DNA from: Anaerolineales bacterium UBA4823
Lineage (GTDB): Bacteria; Chloroflexota; Anaerolineae; Anaerolineales; UBA4823
Direction of reading: 5' to 3'
Assembly (NCBI GenBank): GCA_002402275.1
Contig: DHFN01000132.1
Location: forward strand, 1 to 7,211
Length of the DNA: 7,211 bases
The position numbers were made by a program, and so were the translations under genes. The notes under the pieces were generated by a model. The model was not told the DNA's origin. It saw only the letters and a program-made list of their open reading frames with translations, and did not search any database. This document shows positions 1 through 5,260 of the stretch, in pieces; position 1 is the first letter of the stretch; each line of letters begins with the position of its first letter.

Positions 1-2
1 TG

Positions 3-1631
3 ATTATCAATGCTGGGAATATTGAAGTAGGAAAACTGCGTCGCCCTCGTCAAAAAGCTGAAATATTGAAACAGATTCAGGAATTAGAGAACCAAATTAA
101 ACAGACAAACGAAAAGTTAGATCAGATTGAAGACCAGCTCCGAGAATCTAGCTCACAAATAAATTCCATCCAAACCAAAACTCAGGAGGTAGCCAATCAA
201 ATTTCTAAAGCTGAAAAGAATCTCCGGGAACAAGAGCTTCAGATCGAACAAAATCAAACTCGAAATGAATGGTTACAGAAAACCAATCAAAAGGAACAGG
301 AAGAGTTACAACACCTTGAGGAAACCCAAGAATTAATGGAAATAAAACAAACAAAGATTATAAGCAACTTGAAAGATAATGAAGAAGAAATAAAACAAAA
401 AAAAGAAATCTTGAACCTTCTCTCGATTGACTCTCTTCAAAGCCAAATCAATCAGTGGGAAATTTATTTACGAACCTCACAAAAATCATTGATGGAGATT
501 CAGAGACATTGTGAGGAAAAAAGGGAACAATATAATCGTCTACAAAAATCATTGAAAAGGCTTTTAGAACGAGAATCGGAGATAACGAATTCATTAGACT
601 CTTTACAAACTGAAATTGAAGGAAACACCAATACAAAGGATACCGTTGAAAAAGAAATAACTGAAATCTCAGCTCAATTAGATCCTTTGGAACAAAATAT
701 CAATAATAATGAGAATTTATTTCAGAAGAACTCTCTGGAGATCCATCAAGTACAACAAAAATTAATTCAACTCGAACAGAAATTTGCCCAAACCCGCATC
801 TCATTAACTCGACAACAAGAAAGGTTTGAAACATTAGGACGTCGGATAGAGGAAGATTTTGGTTTGGTTGCGTTCGAATATGCTGAAAACGTTAGCGGTC
901 CTACTCCTTTACCTATTGAAGGCATGGTAGAAAAATTGCCCTTGGTGAAGGAAATATCCAATGAATTAGAAGAAAATATCAAACGGTATCGCTCTCAAAT
1001 TAAACGTTTAGGTCCATTGAACATGGAAGCGAGGCTGGAATATCAGGAGGTTAATGAGCGTTATCATTTTCTGATGGAGCAATTGGTAGACCTTGAGAAA
1101 GCAGAGCAAGACATTCGCCAGATTATCAATGAACTCGACAGCACAATGCAACACGACTTCAAAACCACCTTTGAATTGGTGGCAGAAGAGTTTAAGAACA
1201 TTTTTAGCCGTTTATTTTCTGGGGGTAATGCACGCCTAATCTTAACCAACAGCGATGATTTGGCCCAAGCAGGAATTGAAATTGAAGCGCGTCTGCCAGG
1301 GAAAAGGACTCAAGGACTATCTTTACTCTCAGGAGGTGAGCGCAGCCTGACTGCGGTTGCGCTCATTTTTGCTCTACTCAAGGTGTCTCCAACTCCGTTT
1401 TGTGTGTTAGATGAAGTAGACGCAATGTTAGACGAGACGAATGTTGGGCGGTTTCGAGATTTATTGAGTGAACTAAGTCAAAATACTCAATTTATCATTG
1501 TAACGCATAACCGAAATACAGTTCAAGTAGCAGATGTGGTTTACGGGGTTTCTATGGGGAAAGATTCGACCAGCCAGGTCATTAGCCTGCGCTTAGAAGA
1601 ATTAGATCAAGTCATCAAAGAAGATGAATAA
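3..1631 (+). CDS. smc: Chromosome segregation protein SMC, C-terminal half (5' truncated by window)
   Basis: SMC is the ATPase of the bacterial condensin (SMC-ScpA-ScpB), which organises and segregates the chromosome. The frame is open from base 3, giving 542 visible residues; the N-terminal Walker A head, first coiled-coil arm and nearly all of the hinge lie off the left edge. The TTG at 66 is an internal codon, not a start. About 270 residues of Gln/Glu/Lys-rich heptad sequence form the return coiled coil. Then comes the conserved 'LGPLNMEARLEYQEVNERY' transition and the C-terminal ABC head: signature LSGGERS (1326-1346), Walker B FCVLDEVDA with catalytic Glu at 1413-1415, D-loop, and H-loop TH with His at 1506-1508. 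All catalytic elements of this half are intact. The gene ends at TAA 1629-1631, convergent with the foldase gene. RecN and Rad50 are excluded by the SMC-type head and the PLN motif. Confidence 0.96.
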   Translation: MINAGNIEVGKLRRPRQKAEILKQIQELENQIKQTNEKLDQIEDQLRESSSQINSIQTKTQEVANQISKAEKNLREQELQIEQNQTRNEWLQKTNQKEQEELQHLEETQELMEIKQTKIISNLKDNEEEIKQKKEILNLLSIDSLQSQINQWEIYLRTSQKSLMEIQRHCEEKREQYNRLQKSLKRLLERESEITNSLDSLQTEIEGNTNTKDTVEKEITEISAQLDPLEQNINNNENLFQKNSLEIHQVQQKLIQLEQKFAQTRISLTRQQERFETLGRRIEEDFGLVAFEYAENVSGPTPLPIEGMVEKLPLVKEISNELEENIKRYRSQIKRLGPLNMEARLEYQEVNERYHFLMEQLVDLEKAEQDIRQIINELDSTMQHDFKTTFELVAEEFKNIFSRLFSGGNARLILTNSDDLAQAGIEIEARLPGKRTQGLSLLSGGERSLTAVALIFALLKVSPTPFCVLDEVDAMLDETNVGRFRDLLSELSQNTQFIIVTHNRNTVQVADVVYGVSMGKDSTSQVISLRLEELDQVIKEDE

Positions 1632-1673
1632 AACAAAGAAGGTTGCTCTTCGAACAAGCAACCTTCTTTGTTT
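1631..1673. terminator. Bidirectional intrinsic terminator between smc and the foldase gene
   Basis: A perfect 17-bp inverted repeat, AAACAAAGAAGGTTGCT (1631-1647) and AGCAACCTTCTTTGTTT (1657-1673), encloses a 9-base loop. The outer arms are A-rich on the left and T-rich on the right, so either strand's transcript has a GC-containing stem followed by U-rich sequence. It fills the 52-bp gap between two convergent stop codons, and its left arm begins on the last base of the smc stop codon. Confidence 0.9.
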
Positions 1674-1683
1674 ATTAAGTTAG

Positions 1684-3108
1684 TTAAGGAGTTGGCTGCG
1701 CAGTTGCTTGATCCTGCGGTACAGCTTGTTGCTGTTGGGATGCTAGTTGGATAATTCCATCTATTGCGGTTTGCAAATCTGTTTGGATTGTGGGAGTGCT
1801 TGGTACCCGGTTTTTCCAGGTTTCGTCAATGGTAATGGTTGCTTTATTATGAGTATCAGATAACCATTGGTCGAATTTATTAGTTTTTAATTGGTCGAAT
1901 TCACTCTGAGAAAGCGTCCTGGTTTCATGTCCTAAAACCTGGATGATATGATAACCATATTGAGTCTTGATAGGTTGGCTGATTTCTCCAATTTTTAGAT
2001 TGAATGCAGCAACTTCAAATTCCGTAACCATCATTCCATGATAAAACCAACCCAAGTCCCCCCCTTGATCTTTGTTACTTGTATCAGTGGAATATTCTGC
2101 AGCCAGTTTAGTCCAGTCTTCACCTTTATTAAGCTTGGCTAGGACTTCCTCAGCAGTAGCCTGATCATTCACAAGGATATGCCGCGCCCATACCATTTCC
2201 TGTTCAGGGGTGAGTTTTAATTCGTCAGCAATAGCTTGCTGCATTTTCTCATAAAGAATTTGATAGTAGATAATCTTCCGTAAATCTTGTTCTGAAAATT
2301 GAATTTGGTCTTGATAGCTTTTCAACAAATTTTGGTAATCTTTCTGATAAGCGTCTTGGGTGTATTCTGTTGCTGTCGCGGCTGGTCCTTCGGTTGGGGA
2401 TTGGGTCGGTGTGGCAGTGGGTGTATCCTGGACTGCGGCTGGAGTTGCGCTTAAGGTTTCCGAAAGAGAAGGTGTGGCAGTTAAAGTAGGCAACGAAGTA
2501 GCTGTGATTGTTGGGGTAGGAGAAACCAATGCGAATTGAGTTGGTGAAAGGGTTGAGGTTGCTTTCGATTCGAGTGTGGGTTGAGTAGTTGGGGTACCAC
2601 TCGGGAAATATTGAAACGCCTCTTGAACTCTTTGGTCAATTTCTGCATCACTGACGGTGATATTCCGTTTCTTTGCCTCTTGTTCTAGCAACATATTGTC
2701 AATCATTTGATTAAGCACTTGCTCGCCTATGACCGTAGGACTGAGTTGTTGTTCGATTTGTTGTAATTGGGAAGCATAATAGGAAGTATAAGGGCTATCA
2801 TTCCCGTAAATTTGAGAGATTAATTGAAAATTTTGGACAGTATTAGCAGCCTGACTTATCATCCGTTGCCGGGAATAACGAACCATTGTCTGCCATTCCG
2901 CAGTGGTTATTTTCTGCCCATTCACTACTGCTACGGAACGAATTTTGCTCAAATAGGTTTGATCAAAAATACCATACCCTACTACCAGGAGCACCAAAAT
3001 GACCGCAACAATACTCCCAATTAGGATCATTCGGTTAGTACGTTTTTCCCTTTGAATTCGTTCCAAATGTTTTTTACTTTGCATAGATAGTTTTGGATTT
3101 CTTGCCAT
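1684..3108 (-). CDS. Membrane-anchored parvulin-type peptidyl-prolyl isomerase (PrsA/SurA-like foldase)
   Basis: This is probably an extracytoplasmic cis-trans prolyl isomerase/chaperone that helps exported proteins fold. The protein has 474 residues. A basic N-terminus (1-26) is followed by one transmembrane segment (about 27-48) without a lipobox Cys, so it is a membrane-anchored rather than a lipoprotein PrsA. A SurA/PrsA-like N-terminal helical domain spans about 58-168 and resumes at about 250-303, interrupted by a Pro/Thr/Ser-rich spacer (169-250). The rotamase domain (about 304-398) carries ARHILV, GGDLGWF, the AAFNLKIGEIS stretch and YGYHII. A Gln/Pro-rich tail follows. I chose the ATG at 3108 because GAGGG lies 5 bases upstream; an upstream TTG at 3168 would lie inside the upstream hairpin. 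It sits downstream of rpsR, where rplI is common in many bacteria. The family is secure; the clients are unknown. Confidence 0.9.
   Translation of the reverse strand: MARNPKLSMQSKKHLERIQREKRTNRMILIGSIVAVILVLLVVGYGIFDQTYLSKIRSVAVVNGQKITTAEWQTMVRYSRQRMISQAANTVQNFQLISQIYGNDSPYTSYYASQLQQIEQQLSPTVIGEQVLNQMIDNMLLEQEAKKRNITVSDAEIDQRVQEAFQYFPSGTPTTQPTLESKATSTLSPTQFALVSPTPTITATSLPTLTATPSLSETLSATPAAVQDTPTATPTQSPTEGPAATATEYTQDAYQKDYQNLLKSYQDQIQFSEQDLRKIIYYQILYEKMQQAIADELKLTPEQEMVWARHILVNDQATAEEVLAKLNKGEDWTKLAAEYSTDTSNKDQGGDLGWFYHGMMVTEFEVAAFNLKIGEISQPIKTQYGYHIIQVLGHETRTLSQSEFDQLKTNKFDQWLSDTHNKATITIDETWKNRVPSTPTIQTDLQTAIDGIIQLASQQQQAVPQDQATAQPTP
2359..2604 (-). other. Pro/Thr/Ser-rich low-complexity spacer inside the foldase gene
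   Basis: This stretch encodes residues about 169-250 of the foldase. It is dominated by imperfect TPT, SPT and TATP units with almost no charged residues. It splits the N-terminal chaperone region rather than linking two domains. Such Thr/Pro spacers are common in exported proteins of Anaerolineae, which supports the lineage guess and suggests that this part is extracytoplasmic and flexible. Confidence 0.75.
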
Positions 3109-3113
3109 AGTAA

Positions 3114-3118
3114 CCCTC
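3114..3118 (-). promoter_or_regulatory. Ribosome binding site deciding the foldase start
   Basis: GAGGG on the minus strand ends 5 bases before the ATG at 3108-3106. No comparable site precedes the longer in-frame TTG at 3168, so the 474-residue form is preferred. Confidence 0.7.
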
Positions 3119-3131
3119 AAAAAGCAGTATA

Positions 3132-3179
3132 AATCTACGGGAATGAACCGTTTTATTGTGAGACTCAATCCCGTAGATT
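3132..3179 (-). terminator. Hairpin after rpsR: probable terminator or attenuator of the rpsF-ssb-rpsR operon
   Basis: Arms AATCTACGGGAATGA (3132-3146) and TCAATCCCGTAGATT (3165-3179) pair over 15 positions with one mismatch, around an 18-base loop. It begins 17 bases after the rpsR stop. On the minus-strand transcript the stem is followed by TATACTGC and then a five-T run, so the U-tract is displaced by about 8 bases. It could be a leaky terminator that sets foldase expression below that of the ribosomal genes, or an mRNA processing or stabilising stem. Confidence 0.55.
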
Positions 3180-3195
3180 GATAATAGATCTGAAT

Positions 3196-3465
3196 TTAAT
3201 CGAGCATTTCACCAGTGAATTGTAAGAGTGCCAAGTGACGCGCTCGTTTGATCGCTTTGGCTAACTCACGTTGATGCTTGGCACATGTGCCGGTTTGGCG
3301 ACGCGGGCGAATCTTTCCATCTTCGGTGACAAAACGTCGCAAAAAATCAGCTCGTTTGTAGTCAATTACTGCGTTGTGGTCAGTGCAAAAAAGACACACA
3401 CGCGGTTGAGTGTAGTAACGACGGCCAATCGGTTGGTTTTCTTCATTCATTTGATCTGTATTCAC
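3196..3465 (-). CDS. rpsR: 30S ribosomal protein S18 (bS18), zinc-ligand form
   Basis: S18 binds the platform of the small ribosomal subunit together with S6. The 89-residue protein shows the family core: IDYKRADFLRRF, GKIRPRR, TGTCAKHQR and AIKRARHLALL. It keeps four potential zinc ligands, Cys24, Cys27, Cys61 and His64, in the spaced CxxC...CxxH arrangement of the 'C+' S18 type; many bacteria have lost these. The start is GTG at 3465, supported by AGGAG 9 bases upstream. The next in-frame ATG (residue 6) is too far from that site. The gene is third in the rpsF-ssb-rpsR operon, 26 bases after ssb. Confidence 0.96.
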   Translation of the reverse strand: MNTDQMNEENQPIGRRYYTQPRVCLFCTDHNAVIDYKRADFLRRFVTEDGKIRPRRQTGTCAKHQRELAKAIKRARHLALLQFTGEMLD

Positions 3466-3474
3466 AACTAAAGA

Positions 3475-3479
3475 CTCCT
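3475..3479 (-). promoter_or_regulatory. Ribosome binding site supporting the GTG start of rpsR
   Basis: AGGAG on the minus strand lies 9 bases before the GTG at 3465-3463 and 24 bases before the first in-frame ATG, so the GTG is the likely start. Confidence 0.65.
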
Positions 3480-3491
3480 GTGTGATTGTTT

Positions 3492-3887
3492 CTATAAAGG
3501 ATATTCATCTTCGATAACTTGTTCACTCTCAACCTGGTGATTATTGCCATCTTTTTTCTCATCTAACATGATCATTTCGTTGGCAACAATTTCGGTTGAA
3601 CTATGTTTATTCCCATCCGGGTCTTCCCAATGATGGGTTTGTAAGCGTCCTTCAATATAGACCAAGCGATTCTTGGTCAAATATTGCTTACAAATTTCGG
3701 CAAGATTACCCCAGGCTACGATGTTAAACCATTCTGTTTCAGTGTGTTTATCACCTTCAGAGGTGTTCCAGGAACGGCTGGTTGCGATGCTAAATGTAGT
3801 GACTGGTTTTCCAGAAGGCGTGTAACGCATTTCTGGATCTCGACCTAAACGACCAATTAGCAATACCTTGTTTAAGCCCCGGGTCAT
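3492..3887 (-). CDS. ssb: Single-stranded DNA-binding protein
   Basis: SSB coats single-stranded DNA during replication, recombination and repair, and recruits partner proteins through its C-terminal tip. The 131-residue protein has one OB-fold (about 3-108): the GLNKVLLIGRLGRDPEMRYT opening, then Trp40, Trp53, Trp59 and Trp87 at positions matching the stacking aromatics Trp40/Trp54/Phe60/Trp88 of E. coli SSB, and the VYIEGRLQT strand. The linker is very short, about 20 residues, and acidic. It ends EDEYPL instead of the usual DDDIPF-like tip, so the terminal Phe is replaced by Leu. I chose the ATG at 3887 because GGAGG is 6 bases upstream; the TTG at 3902 would overlap that site. ssb lies between rpsF and rpsR, its standard position. 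Confidence 0.96.
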   Translation of the reverse strand: MTRGLNKVLLIGRLGRDPEMRYTPSGKPVTTFSIATSRSWNTSEGDKHTETEWFNIVAWGNLAEICKQYLTKNRLVYIEGRLQTHHWEDPDGNKHSSTEIVANEMIMLDEKKDGNNHQVESEQVIEDEYPL

Positions 3888-3893
3888 TCTATT

Positions 3894-3898
3894 CCTCC
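3894..3898 (-). promoter_or_regulatory. Ribosome binding site deciding the ssb start
   Basis: GGAGG on the minus strand with a 6-base spacer selects the ATG at 3887. An in-frame TTG five codons earlier would place this site inside the coding region. Confidence 0.75.
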
Positions 3899-3933
3899 GC
3901 AAAGAACCATTAAATCTGCTGGGTTTGATTCCA

Positions 3934-4215
3934 TTAAACCTGAACGACTAAAAAGCGTATAATCGGTTCTAGATAGCGCAAATTGCGTTCTAATTGTGGT
4001 GCAAACGTTGGCGGAATGTTCAGATTGACTTGAACATATTGCCCTTCAGTCTGTTTGCGAATAGGATATGCCAGCTTACGCTTACCCCATTGATCAACCT
4101 TTTCGATTTGACCACCGCTTTCGTTAATCCAATTTGTCACTTTATTGACAACCTCAGAAAGCGCATTTTCGTCTAAATCAGGTCGAGCGATCATGACTAA
4201 TTCATATTTACGCAT
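3934..4215 (-). CDS. rpsF: 30S ribosomal protein S6 (bS6)
   Basis: S6 forms a heterodimer with S18 on the platform of the 30S subunit. The 93-residue protein begins MRKYELVMIARPDLDE and contains the family's WGKRKLAYPI strand, the EGQYVQVNL strand and a final RNLRYLEPIIRFLVVQ region. Its length is normal for S6, and it has no long acidic tail. The ATG at 4215 has a strong AAGGAGG 5 bases upstream. It is the first gene of the rpsF-ssb-rpsR operon, 46 bases before ssb, and its leader carries a structured element likely to mediate autoregulation by S6:S18. Confidence 0.97.
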   Translation of the reverse strand: MRKYELVMIARPDLDENALSEVVNKVTNWINESGGQIEKVDQWGKRKLAYPIRKQTEGQYVQVNLNIPPTFAPQLERNLRYLEPIIRFLVVQV

Positions 4216-4220
4216 ACATA

Positions 4221-4294
4221 CCTCCTTCCCACGGGATTGCTTTTAGACCTTTATATGGCTAAAAGCGGAAAGTAAGCCACGCAATGCGTGGCTT
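4221..4294 (-). promoter_or_regulatory. rpsF 5' leader RNA: candidate S6:S18 autoregulatory element
   Basis: On the minus strand the leader forms two adjacent hairpins. The first is a perfect 9-bp stem, AAGCCACGC/GCGTGGCTT, with a 3-base loop (4274-4294). The second (4225-4272) has a lower stem CTTTCC/GGGAAG (one G-U), then an 8-base bulge only on the 3' side (AATCCCGT, containing CCG). Its upper stem is GCTTTTAG/CTAAAAGC (8 bp), extended by CC/GG, with a loop. The lower stem uses part of the AAGGAGG Shine-Dalgarno (4221-4227). An asymmetric CCG bulge near the ribosome binding site is what I recall of the published S6:S18-binding leader motif, in which the protein complex represses its own mRNA. 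The pairing is read directly; the function is inferred from family knowledge. Confidence 0.65.
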
Positions 4295-4301
4295 CGACCA
4301 T

Positions 4302-4330
4302 ATTTTATCTTAAAATCTTTTTTTTGAACA
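4302..4330 (-). promoter_or_regulatory. Candidate promoter of the rpsF operon
   Basis: On the minus strand, TGTTCA (4330-4325) and TAAAAT (4307-4302) are 17 bases apart. The -10 matches the consensus at 5 of 6 positions; the -35 is weak (3 of 6). The spacer holds an A-run. Transcription would start near 4295, exactly at the base of the first leader hairpin, which favours this assignment. Confidence 0.45.
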
Positions 4331-4360
4331 GGAATCATTCTGAGAATCATTTTATCCTAC

Positions 4361-4389
4361 TTGACTCGAATCGGTTTGCTCGTTATGAT
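4361..4389 (+). promoter_or_regulatory. Sigma-70-type promoter of the AMMECR1 gene
   Basis: TTGACT (4361-4366) and TATGAT (4384-4389) are separated by exactly 17 bases. Each hexamer matches the consensus at 5 of 6 positions, making this the best promoter in the window. Transcription would start near 4396, leaving a leader of about 25 bases. It also rules out the in-frame TTG at 4361 as a start codon, because that TTG is the -35 element itself. Confidence 0.75.
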
Positions 4390-4411
4390 TATTTATAAAA
4401 TAGAAGAAAAT

Positions 4412-4415
4412 GAGG
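4412..4415 (+). promoter_or_regulatory. Ribosome binding site deciding the AMMECR1 start
   Basis: GAGG with a 5-base spacer precedes the ATG at 4421. In-frame codons further upstream fall within the promoter. Confidence 0.65.
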
Positions 4416-4420
4416 CTGAA

Positions 4421-4990
4421 ATGGATAATGATCGTTTAACTGATGAGGAAAAAAAGTATTTATTAAAAGCCGCCCGGCTTACACTCGAGCAGCATTTCAA
4501 TATCCAATCAAAAGAATCTTTGCCACCTCCTTCTCCCAAGCTATCTCAACCTGGAGCTACTTTTGTGACCTTGACCATAGATGGGCAATTACGAGGCTGC
4601 ATTGGTACTCTTGAAGCATATCAACCCTTGATCGAGGATGTCAAAGAACATACCCTCGCAGCTGCTCTCCAAGATTATCGTTTTCCACCGCTAACAGCTG
4701 AGGAGGTTCCACTTGTCAAAATAGAAATTTCGCGACTCACAAAACCTATCCGCCTTGAGTATCATTCTCCATCCGAATTACCTAAGCGACTTCGGAGAGG
4801 GGTTGATGGAGTTATCTTGCAGTGGCAGAGCCGGCGAGCTACTTTTTTACCGCAAGTGTGGGATAAATTACCCGTACCAGAAGAATTTTTAGATCAATTA
4901 TGTATGAAAATGATGGTTGATCCAAACCTTTGGCGGAAAACGATGCTGGATGTTTTCACTTATCAAGTAGAGGAATTTCAAGAAGATTAG
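4421..4990 (+). CDS. AMMECR1-domain protein (AmmeMemoRadiSam system protein A family)
   Basis: The 189-residue protein is a complete AMMECR1 domain. A helical start (DRLTDEEKKYLLKAARLTLEQ) is followed by GATFVTL and the invariant family hexapeptide LRGCIG at residues 57-62, then DYRFPPLTAEE and VKIEISRLTKP strands, a GVDGVILQ strand and a C-terminal LWRK/FTYQVEEF segment. The family is universal but its biochemistry is unsettled. In many bacteria and archaea the gene is linked to a MEMO-family protein and a radical SAM enzyme, giving the name AmmeMemoRadiSam; neither partner is visible here. It is transcribed alone from its own strong promoter, divergent from rpsF. Its stop lies one base from the stop of the convergent receptor gene. 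Cys60 in LRGCIG is conserved and might be functional. Confidence 0.92.
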   Translation: MDNDRLTDEEKKYLLKAARLTLEQHFNIQSKESLPPPSPKLSQPGATFVTLTIDGQLRGCIGTLEAYQPLIEDVKEHTLAAALQDYRFPPLTAEEVPLVKIEISRLTKPIRLEYHSPSELPKRLRRGVDGVILQWQSRRATFLPQVWDKLPVPEEFLDQLCMKMMVDPNLWRKTMLDVFTYQVEEFQED

Positions 4991-4991
4991 A

Positions 4992-5258
4992 TTAAACTTG
5001 AATAAATTGAGCGACATTCAAGACAAAGATCGTTGCGCGACGGTGAGCGCTCTCCTCAGGCTGAGTAGTATTTTCGCGAATGATTTGCAATGCACGTTCT
5101 ACTTTTTCATCAGCAACACCAATCATCAAAGTAGTTGATCCCTTGCGGAGAAAACCACCCGTTGAGGCGACTTGGGTAACCCGATAATCTTCACTAATCA
5201 AAGCCTGGTTAACCGGATCATTATCAACATCGCGTATGATAGCAATGAGTAATTTCAT
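4992..5258 (-). CDS. PII-like cyclic-di-AMP receptor paralogue, short form (PstA/DarA family, DUF970)
   Basis: The 88-residue protein belongs to the trimeric PII-like family that includes c-di-AMP-binding PstA/DarA of Firmicutes. It begins MKLLIAIIRDVDND and carries YRVTQVASTGGFLRKGSTT (residues 25-43), closely matching the ligand-loop region of PstA with Arg26, Thr28, Gly34-Gly35 and Phe36-Leu37 preserved. The long loop between the second helix and the last strand is reduced by about 20 residues. The usual C-terminal GGATVFV is changed to RRATIFVL (73-80). I chose the ATG at 5258: GAGGAA is 8 bases upstream, inside the 3' end of the preceding gene, and the longer frame upstream is that gene in another frame. 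Only two bases separate it from its neighbour's stop, so translation is probably coupled. c-di-AMP binding is inferred from the family. Confidence 0.85.
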   Translation of the reverse strand: MKLLIAIIRDVDNDPVNQALISEDYRVTQVASTGGFLRKGSTTLMIGVADEKVERALQIIRENTTQPEESAHRRATIFVLNVAQFIQV

Positions 5259-5260
5259 AT

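Noticed and set aside
66..68. TTG at 66 as the start of a separate coiled-coil protein
   Set aside because: The frame is open upstream to the window edge with SMC-like sequence, so this is an internal Leu codon.
2359..2604. Repeat-rich stretch as a possible CRISPR or tandem DNA repeat
   Set aside because: The repetition is at amino-acid level (TPT/SPT units), with irregular spacing and no constant repeat-spacer pattern.
2824..3024. 66-codon open frame on the plus strand inside the foldase gene
   Set aside because: It lies antisense to the well-supported transmembrane and N-terminal part of the foldase, has no ribosome binding site and resembles no family.
3271..3471. 66-codon open frame on the plus strand across rpsR
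   Set aside because: It is the antisense shadow of the conserved S18 gene.
3888..3933. Possible hairpin GGTTT/AAACC between rpsF and ssb
   Set aside because: It has only 5 bp and is AT-rich, overlaps the rpsF stop and has no U-tract; it is not distinguishable from chance.
3994..4176. 60-codon open frame on the plus strand inside rpsF
   Set aside because: It is antisense to S6, which has clear family motifs throughout.
4361..4420. TTG at 4361 as the AMMECR1 start
   Set aside because: That TTG is the -35 element of the best promoter in the window, and the added 20 residues do not belong to the domain. The ATG at 4421 has a ribosome binding site.
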